The notes beneath the pieces are model-generated. The model saw nothing but the letters and a program-made list of their open reading frames with translations. It was not told where the DNA came from and searched no databases. From an uncultured Aquimarina sp. (GTDB taxonomy: Bacteria > Bacteroidota > Bacteroidia > Flavobacteriales > Flavobacteriaceae), in assembly GCA_947498455.1 (NCBI GenBank), contig CANMKK010000011.1, positions 62,001 through 126,000 on the forward strand: DNA of 64,000 nucleotides, given 5' to 3'. Of this stretch, positions 18,516 through 27,513 are shown one piece after another (positions within the stretch are counted from its first letter, which is position 1; each line of letters starts with the position of its first letter). The translations under genes were made by a program, and so were the position numbers.

Positions 18516-18896
18516 TTATTTAACAGCAATAACAGAAATTTCTACATTAACAAATTTAGGTAATGCAGCTACAGCAACAGTTTCTCTTGCTGGAGCAGTA
18601 TCTTCATTAAAGTACTTGCCATAAACTTCATTTACCAGAGAGAAATTATTCATGTCACTAAGAAAAATAGTGGTTTTAATCACATTCTCGAAAGTCATAC
18701 CAGCTTCTGCTAAAACAGCCTTGAGATTTTGCATTACTTGCTCAGATTCGGCTTTTATTTCATCTGTTACAAGTTCTCCGGTTTCAGGATTAATAGCTAT
18801 TTGTCCAGAAGTATATAAAGTGTTACCGGTTAAAATTGCCTGATTATAAGGTCCAATCGGAGCGGGAGCTTTGGATGTTGTGATGATTTTTTTCAT
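18516..18896 (-). CDS. ridA: RidA family (YjgF/YER057c/UK114) enamine/imine deaminase
   Basis: This 126-residue protein matches RidA throughout: SKAPAPIGPYNQAILTGNTL (about residues 8-27), YTSGQIAINPETGELV, and near the C-terminus the substrate-binding APARETVAVAALPKFVNVEI (about 102-121) with the conserved arginine. RidA hydrolyses reactive enamine/imine intermediates such as 2-aminoacrylate. It is downstream of the LptD-like gene on the minus strand (63 bases apart) and upstream of a strong terminator. Confidence 0.96.
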   Translation of the reverse strand: MKKIITTSKAPAPIGPYNQAILTGNTLYTSGQIAINPETGELVTDEIKAESEQVMQNLKAVLAEAGMTFENVIKTTIFLSDMNNFSLVNEVYGKYFNEDTAPARETVAVAALPKFVNVEISVIAVK

Positions 18897-18959
18897 TGTG
18901 TAAAAAATTAAATATGTGTGTATGAAATTATCGTTTTATAATAGCTATATGGATATATC

Positions 18960-21752
18960 CTATAATTGTCTATCTGGAGCACGTCTTTTGTCATATTTTA
19001 TATCACTAAGTACAGATGATTTGATTCCTATAAAGAAGTTCCAGGAAGTTCTGGCACTAAAAGGAATCCAATTAAAACTCATTCTCCAGCTATCTAGATC
19101 TCTTTGGAACCTAAGATTCGTATAGGTGAAACCTGGATTTTTAAGATCATAACCAGAAGAAACACCAACAGACCATTTTGGAGCTAATTCTACATCTCCA
19201 GAAAACATAATAGAATGTGATGATATTTCGTTTTGGCGTCTACTATTGCTATAATTAACAGTATAAGATAACCTTAGAGACCAAGGGATTTTGTAATTGT
19301 AATTTTCAACATCTTTTTTATCTCCATTCTTGTCATTTTTACTAAAATTCTGCTCTTCTTTAAAATCAGTACCTCCACCAAATAGATTGTCCGTTCTACC
19401 ACCATTTCTGAAGGTTTCATTACTGTTGGGATCTTCATTAGATGCACCTTTTTCGAAATCCTTACTAGAAAATGAATACCCGAAATTTGCACTCGCTCTG
19501 GTAAGTCTAAATAAACTACCTCCGTTATCTATATTCCAAACATCTATTTTTTGATTGTTATTATCTAAAGCGTAAGGGTCAAGTTCTGCATTAAAATTAA
19601 TATCCAATTTATTTTGCACTATTGGTATATTACCACTAATAGATAAAGGGCTTAATTTTAAGGAGTCCCCAGCAATATTATATGCTGTTCTTAATGTAAA
19701 GTTGTTTAGAAGCTTTATTTTTTTTGCTTCGGTAGCCGTGGTGTCTTTACTTTTTACTTTAGCTTCGAGGTTATTGCTCAAGGAAAAACCTATATTGCTT
19801 GAAAATATATTACTAGGAGCACCAAAGAAAGTTCCTTCAAATTTTGAGTATTCTACTTTTTCAACTCCTTCTTCGTTTTCAATTGTTGTAGGATCATCCT
19901 CTACAGGTCTGTCATATTCATCATAAAATTGACTAAAAGCAGGATTAATACTATAACTTATAGAAGGTCTTACTGTATGGCGGATCGCTTGTATTTTACT
20001 ATCTTTTTTAAACTTAAAAGTTCCGTAGATGGTAGTTCCCAAACTGGCAGAAAAATTATACGTACGATATGCCGCAAAACTTGACGTAGTATCTCGTAGA
20101 ACGGCTCCGGCACCATCTTCGGCATTCTCATCAAAACTTTGTTCTATGGTCTCAAATACCCAATTTTCCTGAAAATTAGTTCCCATAGTAGCACTTAGGT
20201 ATTTAAAAATCTTAAAATTAGTACTAATAGGGATAGAATGTTGCATACCAATTCTAGCATCTTTAAACATTCCCCGTTTAAAAAGAAGACTATCCTGAGT
20301 AACCACACTATTTTCTCCTCTAAAATTATATTGTGTATTAATATTATGTATAATCCCTTTTTTGATACCTGATTTTGGAGCAAAAGGAAATACTCTCGAT
20401 ACACTGGCATTTACATTAGGAAGTGATAAATTCACTTGCCCGGTATTAGTGTTCGAGGTATGAGTGGCTGCAATGCTAAGGTTTACTTGTGGATCTCCAG
20501 GGATGGTCTTAGAATAAGAAATAGAGGAACTAAGTTGGTTGTTTAGGAAATTTCCGGTGTTTCTTTGATTCGTGGATTGCTGGAAAAAATCACTACTACC
20601 AAAGTTAACGGAGGCCGAAAAACGAGAATTCGGACTTGCTTTTGCATCTTGGTTATGTGACCATTGGATATTGTAACTAATTCTCCTCGAAAAATCAGGA
20701 AACCCTCTTTCACTAGTAAGGTTGTTTTCAAACCTGAAATTTAAATTACCATTATACCGATATCGTAGAGCATATGCTGATTCAGTTCTAAAAGTGTAAC
20801 TACCATTTGTATAATAATCACCCGTAAGTGTTAAATCTACATAATCGCTTAATGCAAAATAATATCCTCCATTTTGTAAAAAATAACCTCTATTATTTTC
20901 TTCTCCATAACTGGGAATAATAAAACCAGAAGTGCGATCCTCTTGCAAAGGAAAATAACCAAAAGGCAATCCTAAAGGTGTTGGAACGTCTGCAATAAAC
21001 ATGTTAACAAGTCCAGTAACGATTTTCTTTTTAGGCACCAACTTTATTCGTCTGGCATAAAAATAATAATCAGCATTGTCGACATCCTCAGAAGTAGTAA
21101 ATTTTACGTTACTCATGTAGATAACAGAATCATTTACTCTTTTAGAAACTTCTCCTTTTACATTCATCTCTCCTTGTTGGGTTCGGGAGTTATAAATCAA
21201 TGCTTTTTTGGTATCAAAATTAAAACGAATAGAATCAGGTTCTACTACATTTTCTGCTTGCTTAAAAGTAGGTGTCTGTGTGTAAGTTCCTAAAGAATCT
21301 TTAATTCCATATGCATATACTTCATTATGTGTGTTATCTACAACAATGAGTCCAGCATTAATTTGCATATCTCCGTAGATAATTTCAGCTTCATTGTAGA
21401 GATACATTTTATTTTCTTTACGGGCAAGTCGCATATAATCTGTTGCCTTGTAAGTTACCTTATCAGTCAGTAGTTGCGGAGGTTGTACAATGGTGTCTTT
21501 TTTTACAGTATCCTGGTTTTTTTCATTTAATAACTCTTCAGGAGTATCCTTAGTTTTTATTTTATTAACATCAGAAATGCTATCTTTCGGAGAAGAAATT
21601 GGTTTCTCAGTAGTCTTGTCAAATTCTTGTCCTGTTGTATAACAGATACAAAATAGTGAAAAACTTAGTGAATAAAGTATGTTACGTACCGTTGTTTGCA
21701 ATGGTTTAAATCCTATTTTTGTAAAACTATGGCTTAGTTTTTGAAGTGCCAA
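18960..21752 (-). CDS. LptD-like (OstA/organic solvent tolerance) outer-membrane LPS assembly protein
   Basis: This large protein, 930 residues from the longest start, has a signal peptide near VRNILYSLSFSLFCICYTTGQ. An acidic/proline linker follows, then an OstA-like periplasmic part (YNEAEIIYGDMQINAGLIVV, about residues 118-137). A long C-terminal beta-barrel rich in alternating aromatic strands comes next, with GLPFGYFPLQEDRTSGFIIP (about 257-276) marking the barrel entry. In the Bacteroidota such proteins are the candidate LptD that inserts LPS into the outer leaflet. The start is probably not the TTG at 21752, which overlaps a -7-like box (TAATTTTG). The TTG at 21701 gives a clean signal peptide (MQTTVRNILYSLSF). 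Confidence 0.82.
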   Translation of the reverse strand: MALQKLSHSFTKIGFKPLQTTVRNILYSLSFSLFCICYTTGQEFDKTTEKPISSPKDSISDVNKIKTKDTPEELLNEKNQDTVKKDTIVQPPQLLTDKVTYKATDYMRLARKENKMYLYNEAEIIYGDMQINAGLIVVDNTHNEVYAYGIKDSLGTYTQTPTFKQAENVVEPDSIRFNFDTKKALIYNSRTQQGEMNVKGEVSKRVNDSVIYMSNVKFTTSEDVDNADYYFYARRIKLVPKKKIVTGLVNMFIADVPTPLGLPFGYFPLQEDRTSGFIIPSYGEENNRGYFLQNGGYYFALSDYVDLTLTGDYYTNGSYTFRTESAYALRYRYNGNLNFRFENNLTSERGFPDFSRRISYNIQWSHNQDAKASPNSRFSASVNFGSSDFFQQSTNQRNTGNFLNNQLSSSISYSKTIPGDPQVNLSIAATHTSNTNTGQVNLSLPNVNASVSRVFPFAPKSGIKKGIIHNINTQYNFRGENSVVTQDSLLFKRGMFKDARIGMQHSIPISTNFKIFKYLSATMGTNFQENWVFETIEQSFDENAEDGAGAVLRDTTSSFAAYRTYNFSASLGTTIYGTFKFKKDSKIQAIRHTVRPSISYSINPAFSQFYDEYDRPVEDDPTTIENEEGVEKVEYSKFEGTFFGAPSNIFSSNIGFSLSNNLEAKVKSKDTTATEAKKIKLLNNFTLRTAYNIAGDSLKLSPLSISGNIPIVQNKLDINFNAELDPYALDNNNQKIDVWNIDNGGSLFRLTRASANFGYSFSSKDFEKGASNEDPNSNETFRNGGRTDNLFGGGTDFKEEQNFSKNDKNGDKKDVENYNYKIPWSLRLSYTVNYSNSRRQNEISSHSIMFSGDVELAPKWSVGVSSGYDLKNPGFTYTNLRFQRDLDSWRMSFNWIPFSARTSWNFFIGIKSSVLSDIKYDKRRAPDRQL

Positions 21753-21952
21753 AATTACATATATTTTTTATGTAGAGATTGTAATTCATAAAAAAATAAA
21801 TTTTTATAATTAACAATAATATCCTAGAGATATTTTACAGAAAATATATTATAATATGAAAAATCAAAATGTTAAGCTTTTTGTGTTGATATATTAAAAA
21901 CTGAAACAAATAAAGAATGTTTCAAATTAAGGGGCAATATGCACATATTTTT

Positions 21953-23083
21953 ATGAAGAAGAGAATAATTTATAGCAGTTTATTACTTGTGTTTATTTAC
22001 ACATTTTCATCATTTATTGTTGAAGAAAATCAAAAGAAAAAGTTTGTAGTAGTTTTGGATGCAGGGCATGGAGGATCTGATCCAGGTAATAGAGGTAACG
22101 GATATAAGGAAAAAGATATAGCATTAAATGTAGTATTGACAATTGGAGCCACTTTAGAGAAAGATGATCGATTCGAGGTGGTGTATACGCGTAAAACAGA
22201 TAAATTTGTTGAATTACATGAGAGAGGTAAGATAGCTAATAAGGCCAAAGCAGATCTGTTCGTATCCGTACATTGTAATTCTCATAGGTCTCAAGCATCA
22301 GGTACAGAAACATTTGTGTTGGGATTGCATGCGAATGACGAAAACTTTAATGTAGCTAAAAATGAAAACTCCGTTATTTTATTAGAAGATAATTATGAGG
22401 CACATTATGATGGTTTTGACCCTAATTCTCCCGAGTCTATTATTGGATTAATATTAATGCAGGAAGAATATTTAGATCAGAGTTTAACATTGGCTAGTTA
22501 TGTAGAAAATGGTTTTAATAAATCTTTGAAGAGAAAAACCAGAGGAGTAAAACAAGCTGGCTTTGTAGTATTGCATCAAACATATATGCCAAGTGTTTTA
22601 ATAGAATTAGGTTTTTTAACGAATAATAAAGAAGGAAAATATCTAAATTCTAAAAAAGGTCAGGATCAAATGGCTTCTTCAATAGTAGGCGCTATAGTAA
22701 ATTATAAGGAAAGTCTTGATTCCATATATCAGGTTTCAGAACCAGAGCCGGAGAGATCAAGCGTTACTAATATAGATTCTCTTACTACAGCAGTTGGAGA
22801 AAAAGTGTACAAAGGAATTATTTTTAAGGTTCAAATAGGAGCAGGATCAAATGATATAGAATTAAAATCGGGTAACTTTAAAGGATTGGATCAGTTATCT
22901 AAAGTTCAGTTTGGAGAAGTGTATAAATATTATTTCGGAAGTACTTCTAATTATTCTTTGATAAAAGAATTACGTGAAATAGCAGTAAAAAAAGGATTTG
23001 ACTCTAGTTTTGTTGTTGCATTTAAGGAAGATCAAATAATTCCACTTACAGAAGCTCTGAAAGTCAATACCTCTCCAAATTAA
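21953..23083 (+). CDS. N-acetylmuramoyl-L-alanine amidase (amidase_3 / AmiC type)
   Basis: I chose the ATG at 21953, which begins with a clear signal peptide (MKKRIIYSSLLLVFIYTFSS); an in-frame ATG at 21917 only adds an unlikely extension. The zinc amidase domain fills about residues 30-225. The metal ligands are visible in VLDAGHGGSDPG (His), YKEKDIALNV (Glu) and SVHCNSH (His). VLIELGFLTNNKEG carries the catalytic glutamate. The enzyme cleaves the bond between MurNAc and the peptide stem in the periplasm. The remaining C-terminal part (VQIGAGSNDIEL onward) resembles an SPOR-like peptidoglycan-binding module. It is followed by mlaD 86 bases downstream. Confidence 0.92.
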   Translation: MKKRIIYSSLLLVFIYTFSSFIVEENQKKKFVVVLDAGHGGSDPGNRGNGYKEKDIALNVVLTIGATLEKDDRFEVVYTRKTDKFVELHERGKIANKAKADLFVSVHCNSHRSQASGTETFVLGLHANDENFNVAKNENSVILLEDNYEAHYDGFDPNSPESIIGLILMQEEYLDQSLTLASYVENGFNKSLKRKTRGVKQAGFVVLHQTYMPSVLIELGFLTNNKEGKYLNSKKGQDQMASSIVGAIVNYKESLDSIYQVSEPEPERSSVTNIDSLTTAVGEKVYKGIIFKVQIGAGSNDIELKSGNFKGLDQLSKVQFGEVYKYYFGSTSNYSLIKELREIAVKKGFDSSFVVAFKEDQIIPLTEALKVNTSPN

Positions 23084-23142
23084 TCTACAAAAATACTGAT
23101 AAATCCTTTGTTAATAATAAGCGGAAGTATATTTTTTATTCT

Positions 23143-23150
23143 AAATTTGT
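23143..23150 (+). promoter_or_regulatory. -7 box (TAAATTTG) upstream of mlaD
   Basis: TAAATTTG matches TAnnTTTG and lies 20 bases before the mlaD start codon. No TTTG is seen at the expected -33 distance. Confidence 0.4.
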
Positions 23151-23169
23151 GTTCTAAATATATAATATT

Positions 23170-24120
23170 TTGAAATTTACTCGCGAAGTTAAAACTGGCA
23201 TTTTAGCACTTAGTGCAATAGCACTTCTTATTTTTGGATATAGTTTTTTAAAAGGAAAAAACCTTCTGGAAAATGATAGAACCTTTTATGCAGTTTATGA
23301 TAATGTAGAGGGCTTAATACCTTCTTCTCCCGTAACAATAAATGGTTTAGTGGTAGGAAAAGTGATTTCTATCAATTTTGCAGATACCAAAGGAAATTTA
23401 GTAGTAGAATTTAATGTTAATAATAAATTTTCTTTTTCTAAAAATAGTTTAGCAAAGGTCTACGGAGGAGGATTGATAGGGGGGAAATCATTAGCTATTG
23501 AACCATTGTATGAACAAGGATTGGAAGCCAAGGATAGAGATACTTTGCCAGGTAAAATAGAGGCAGGGCTTCTGGAGTTGGTTAATGATAAGCTAACTCC
23601 TTTACAAGAAAAATTAGAATCTGCTATAACAGACGCGGATACCTTACTTACTTCTGTAAATGGTATTTTATCTATGGATAATAAAAATAACTTGAATTCT
23701 ATTATTAAAGATTTAAGTGTCACTGTAAAGGGATTTAAAGGAGCTTCTAACTCATTGAATACGATTTTATCCGGAAATGAGAGTAAATTAAATCGAACAT
23801 TTACTAATTTAGATGACATGTCAACAAAACTTAGTAAATTTTCTGATTCACTTTCTCATATCAATGTAGGGAAACTAGTTAAAGATCTCAATGGAGTCTT
23901 AGCAAATTTTGATAAAATTTCTAAAAATTTGGAAGCCGGAAAAGGAACAGCAGGAAAATTATTAAAAGATGATGAATTATATGATAACTTAGAGAGAAGT
24001 ACCAAGCAATTGGAGTTATTACTGCAAGACTTGCGACTGAATCCAAAAAGATATGTACATATTTCGGTGTTTGGCAAGAATAATAAACCTTATGAAAAAC
24101 CTTTAGATTCAATAAATTAA
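23170..24120 (+). CDS. MlaD/MCE family periplasmic lipid-transport protein
   Basis: A 316-residue protein starting at a TTG codon, with one N-terminal membrane helix (GILALSAIALLIFGYSFL, about residues 11-28). A single MCE domain follows (FYAVYDNVEGLIPSSPVTIN, about 39-58; VVGKVISINF; VYGGGLIGGKSLAIEP, about 97-112). The C-terminal half is helical, ending with GKGTAGKLLKDDELYDNL, which is typical of this family. MCE proteins bind lipids as hexameric rings and shuttle phospholipids between membranes with an ABC ATPase and permease, neither of which is in the window. The amidase-mlaD order is common in flavobacteria. Confidence 0.92.
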   Translation: MKFTREVKTGILALSAIALLIFGYSFLKGKNLLENDRTFYAVYDNVEGLIPSSPVTINGLVVGKVISINFADTKGNLVVEFNVNNKFSFSKNSLAKVYGGGLIGGKSLAIEPLYEQGLEAKDRDTLPGKIEAGLLELVNDKLTPLQEKLESAITDADTLLTSVNGILSMDNKNNLNSIIKDLSVTVKGFKGASNSLNTILSGNESKLNRTFTNLDDMSTKLSKFSDSLSHINVGKLVKDLNGVLANFDKISKNLEAGKGTAGKLLKDDELYDNLERSTKQLELLLQDLRLNPKRYVHISVFGKNNKPYEKPLDSIN

Positions 24121-24129
24121 ACTCAGATT

Positions 24130-25455
24130 ATGCAATATATACCTAATGTTTTATTCATTATAGCCTTAGTTGTAGGAATTGGATATTTTACAAAAAATAT
24201 TCGTAAGGTCATTCGAAATATTCGATTAGGTAAGGATATAGATAGAACAGATAATAAAAAAGAGCGATTAGGGAACATGGCTCGTATAGCCTTGGGACAG
24301 TCCAAAATGGTTAGAAGACCAATTGCCGGTATTCTACATATAGTAGTTTATATAGGATTTATTATCATTAATCTAGAAGTGTTAGAAATTATTATAGATG
24401 GTATTTTGGGTACGCACCGAATATTCAGTTTTTTAGGTGGATTCTATGATTTTTTAATTGGCTCTTTCGAAATATTAGCACTTTTAGTTCTTATTGGAGT
24501 GATATTGTTTTGGGCACGACGTAACGTAATTAAGTTAAAGCGTTTTTGGAATCCTGAAATGAAAGGATGGCCAAAAAGCGATGGAAATTTGATTTTGTAT
24601 TTCGAAATGGTTTTGATGACCCTTTTCTTACTGATGAATGCAACCGATTTACAATTACAGAATTTAGGAGCTGAACATTATATTAAAGCCGGCTCGTTTC
24701 CGGTAAGTCAATACATTTCTCCATTATTTGATGGAATGTCCGAGTCTACATTATTTATATTAGAACGCGGAGCTTGGTGGTTACATATATTAGGGATATT
24801 AGTCTTTTTAAATTATTTATATTTTTCAAAACACCTACATATCTTATTAGCATTTCCTAATACGTATTATGGTGATTTAAAACCAAAAGGGGAATTAGAC
24901 AATCTAGAAGCTGTTACTAAAGAAGTCATGCTGATGATGGACCCTAATGCAGACCCTTTTGCTACTCCTGCAGAAGATCAAACAGAAGGAGAGCCCGAAA
25001 AATTTGGAGCTTCTGATGTAACGGATCTTAACTGGGTACAATTACTTAATTCATATACGTGTACTGAATGTGGGCGTTGTACCAGCGAATGCCCAGCAAA
25101 TCAAACAGGTAAAAAATTGTCCCCGCGTAAGATCATGATGGATACCAGAGATCGCTTAAAAGAGGTAGGGGATAATATAGATAAGAATGGAACCTTTGTA
25201 GATGATAATAAGCAGTTATTAAACGATTATATTACACCAGAAGAGCTGTGGGCTTGTACAAGTTGTAATGCTTGTGTAGAGGCTTGTCCGGTAAGTATAA
25301 GCCCTCTGTCAATTATTTTAGATATGAGAAGATATTTGGTAATGGAACAAAGTGCGGCTCCTTCAGATCTAAATAATATGATGACCAATATAGAAAATAA
25401 TGGAGCTCCTTGGCCATTTAATCAAATGGATAGATTAAATTGGAGTAAAGAGTAA
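24130..25455 (+). CDS. Membrane-bound 4Fe-4S oxidoreductase subunit (HdrD/GlpC-like)
   Basis: This 441-residue protein has several membrane helices in the first about 250 residues, with possible haem-ligand histidines such as AGILHIVVYIGF and WWLHILGILVFLNYLYFSKH. Two [4Fe-4S] motifs follow: CTECGRCTSECP (about residues 312-323) and CTSCNACVEACP (about 375-386). Together with the CCG-domain protein encoded at 26107 it probably forms a membrane-linked electron-transfer complex resembling heterodisulfide or lactate-type reductases. Its donor and acceptor are unknown. It follows mlaD with a gap of 9 bases. Confidence 0.88.
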   Translation: MQYIPNVLFIIALVVGIGYFTKNIRKVIRNIRLGKDIDRTDNKKERLGNMARIALGQSKMVRRPIAGILHIVVYIGFIIINLEVLEIIIDGILGTHRIFSFLGGFYDFLIGSFEILALLVLIGVILFWARRNVIKLKRFWNPEMKGWPKSDGNLILYFEMVLMTLFLLMNATDLQLQNLGAEHYIKAGSFPVSQYISPLFDGMSESTLFILERGAWWLHILGILVFLNYLYFSKHLHILLAFPNTYYGDLKPKGELDNLEAVTKEVMLMMDPNADPFATPAEDQTEGEPEKFGASDVTDLNWVQLLNSYTCTECGRCTSECPANQTGKKLSPRKIMMDTRDRLKEVGDNIDKNGTFVDDNKQLLNDYITPEELWACTSCNACVEACPVSISPLSIILDMRRYLVMEQSAAPSDLNNMMTNIENNGAPWPFNQMDRLNWSKE

Positions 25456-25595
25456 ATAACTAGTACGTTTGATACCCGAATTCATGAATTGGGTTTATGA
25501 AATATATTAACCAATATGGAGTAAACCGTAATTACAATTATATTAACCATAACTAATAACCACCAACCTATTTTTAATAGGAAAAACTAAAAATT
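25456..25595 (+). repeat. Short non-coding gap with a palindrome
   Basis: The 140 bases between the Fe-S gene and the HAD-like gene hold an imperfect palindrome, ACCCGAATTCATGAATTGGGT (split here only by its centre, about 25476-25496), and two nearby copies of ATATTAACCA. There is no T-run after the palindrome, so a terminator role is doubtful. Confidence 0.3.
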
Positions 25596-26042
25596 ATGAA
25601 TAAGGAAGAGGTAGAAAAATTATTACATGATAAGGTAGAAGAAGGAGAGCATATCAGTCCTGTTTTACCAGAAGGTATTAAGAATTATTTGATTGATATT
25701 GATGGGACTATTACAGAAGATGTGCCGAATGAGGAACCAGAACGAATGGTAACTTGTAAACCTTTTCCGGATGCATTGGTAACACTAAATAAGTGGTATG
25801 ATCAAGGACATATAATATGTTTTTTTACTTCAAGAACAGAAGATCACAGAGAAGTAACAGAAGCCTGGCTAAATAAGCACGGTTTTAAATATCATAGCCT
25901 ATTAATGGGGAAACCAAGAGGTGGAAATTATCACTGGATTGATAATCATTTAGTAAAAGCTACTCGTTATACTGGTAAATTTACAGAACTAGTAGAAAGG
26001 GTGGTTACTATTGAGGTGTTTGATGATGGAAAACATGATTGA
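25596..26042 (+). CDS. HAD-like phosphatase-fold protein (LNS2-like)
   Basis: This 148-residue protein contains HAD motif I as YLIDIDGTITEDVP (about residues 30-43; the DxDGT core is intact), motif II as CFFTSRTEDHREVTEAWL (about 84-101), and a late LLMGKPRGGNYHWIDNH (about 108-124) with a conserved lysine and aspartate. It therefore has the residues needed for phosphoryl transfer. Homologues in flavobacteria are sometimes labelled phosphoheptose isomerase, but nothing here resembles an SIS domain. It is placed between the two Fe-S subunits, a conserved but unexplained arrangement. Confidence 0.75.
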   Translation: MNKEEVEKLLHDKVEEGEHISPVLPEGIKNYLIDIDGTITEDVPNEEPERMVTCKPFPDALVTLNKWYDQGHIICFFTSRTEDHREVTEAWLNKHGFKYHSLLMGKPRGGNYHWIDNHLVKATRYTGKFTELVERVVTIEVFDDGKHD

Positions 26043-26106
26043 TTAATAAGGTTTTGATTTTATTTGCGCAGCAGGAAGAAATGAAAATCTGGATTTATAA
26101 TAAAGA

Positions 26107-26904
26107 TTGTATATGAGCGAAACAATGAAAGTGCCGACAATGGCAGAATATATGGCTGAGGGTAAAGTTCCTGAAGTTTTATTTTGGGTTGGTTGCGCAG
26201 GTAGTTTTGATGATAGAGCAAAGAAGATAACCAAAGCATTTGTAAAATTATTGCATAATGCAAATGTGGATTTTGCTGTGTTGGGTACAGAAGAAAGTTG
26301 TACCGGTGATCCGGCTAAAAGAGCTGGTAATGAATTCTTATTTCAGATGCAGGCTGTTACTAATATAGAAGTAATGAATGCTTATGAAATAAAGAAAATA
26401 GTAACCGCTTGTCCTCATTGTTTTAATACACTTAAGAACGAGTATCCTTCACTGGGAGGTAATTATGAAGTGATGCATCATACCCAATTTTTAAAATCAT
26501 TATTAGAAGAAGGAAGACTTGCAGTAGAAGGAGGTAAATTTAAAGGAAAAAGAATTACTTTTCATGACCCTTGTTATTTAGGGAGAGCAAATAATGTATA
26601 CGAAGCACCAAGAGACTTATTAAAAAAATTAGAGGTAGAGCTAATTGAAATGAAACGATGTAAGCAAAAAGGTTTATGTTGTGGAGCAGGAGGTGCGCAA
26701 ATGTTTAAAGAACCAGAGCCAGGTAATAAAGACGTTAATATCGAAAGAACAGAAGATGCACTGGAAACAAAACCTGATATTATTGCTGCTGGGTGTCCAT
26801 TCTGTAATACCATGATAACAGACGGTGTTAAAAATAAAGAAAAAGAGGATAGTATAGAAGTCTTGGATATAGCAGAATTAATAGCCAATGCTCAGGATTT
26901 ATAG
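26107..26904 (+). CDS. CCG-domain (Fe-S)-binding protein (HdrB/GlpC C-terminal type)
   Basis: This 265-residue soluble protein has two cysteine-rich CCG domains. The first includes FWVGCAGSFDDRAKK (about residues 27-41) and VTACPHCFNTLKNEYP (about 98-113). The second has FHDPCYLGRANNVYEAPRD (about 155-173), CKQKGLCCGAGGAQMF (about 185-200) and AAGCPFCNTMITDG (about 227-240). Such domains bind a non-cubane Fe-S cluster in heterodisulfide reductase B and related enzymes. It most likely pairs with the membrane Fe-S protein at 24130. Confidence 0.9.
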   Translation: MYMSETMKVPTMAEYMAEGKVPEVLFWVGCAGSFDDRAKKITKAFVKLLHNANVDFAVLGTEESCTGDPAKRAGNEFLFQMQAVTNIEVMNAYEIKKIVTACPHCFNTLKNEYPSLGGNYEVMHHTQFLKSLLEEGRLAVEGGKFKGKRITFHDPCYLGRANNVYEAPRDLLKKLEVELIEMKRCKQKGLCCGAGGAQMFKEPEPGNKDVNIERTEDALETKPDIIAAGCPFCNTMITDGVKNKEKEDSIEVLDIAELIANAQDL

Positions 26905-26944
26905 TATATTGTAAGTAAAGTCACACGTATTTTAAGAGAGTTCT

Positions 26945-26952
26945 TATGTTTG
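26945..26952 (+). promoter_or_regulatory. Possible -7 box (TATGTTTG)
   Basis: TATGTTTG fits TAnnTTTG and lies 70 bases before the next start codon. No -33 TTTG is present at the right distance. Confidence 0.25.
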
Positions 26953-27022
26953 TTCATATTAACTCTTTTTTGTTGCAAGAATTAGGAATAGTTTTTGTTA
27001 TTTTAGAAAAAAAAGATAGCCG

Positions 27023-27508
27023 ATGTTAGTAGAATTTAGTGAATTACCAGAAACTTCTAGAGTTTGGATATATCAAGCCAATAGATCTTTTACTACAGAA
27101 GAAATAGAAGAAATCAAAAATAAATTAGATACGTTTATAATCCAATGGACTGCGCACGGAGCAGATCTTAAAGCAGGATACGATATTAAGTATAAAAGAT
27201 TTATTACCATTGCATTAGATCAAGATCTTAATAAGGCTACAGGTTGCTCTATTGATGCCTCTGTACATTTTATTCAGAGATTAGAATCAGAGTATAATGT
27301 TGATTTAATGGATAAAATGAATGTGTCTTATAAACAGGGAGAGTTTGTTGCTTACAAGCCACTCAAGGATTTTAGAAAAATGGCTAAAAATCGGTCAGTT
27401 TCCCCAAATACTATTGTATTTAATAATTTGGTAACAAATATTGCGGAGTATCGTACGGATTGGGAAGTTCCTGCGAAAGATAGTTGGCATAACCGTTTTT
27501 TAAACTAG
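27023..27508 (+). CDS. Small conserved flavobacterial protein of unknown function
   Basis: The 161-residue protein is soluble, with no signal peptide or membrane segment. Recognisable stretches are MLVEFSELPETSRVWIYQAN at the N-terminus, WTAHGADLKAGYDIKYKRF (about residues 49-67), and ALDQDLNKATGCSIDASVHF (about 71-90). Similar flavobacterial proteins are commonly labelled ABC transporter ATPase, but no Walker A, signature or Walker B motif exists here, so I do not accept that name. It lies 5 bases upstream of the GH3 fusion gene and is likely co-transcribed with it. Confidence 0.7.
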   Translation: MLVEFSELPETSRVWIYQANRSFTTEEIEEIKNKLDTFIIQWTAHGADLKAGYDIKYKRFITIALDQDLNKATGCSIDASVHFIQRLESEYNVDLMDKMNVSYKQGEFVAYKPLKDFRKMAKNRSVSPNTIVFNNLVTNIAEYRTDWEVPAKDSWHNRFLN

Positions 27509-27513
27509 ATTTT

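Noticed and set aside
27023..27508. ABC transporter ATPase annotation for the 161-residue protein
   Set aside because: No Walker A, signature or Walker B motif is present.
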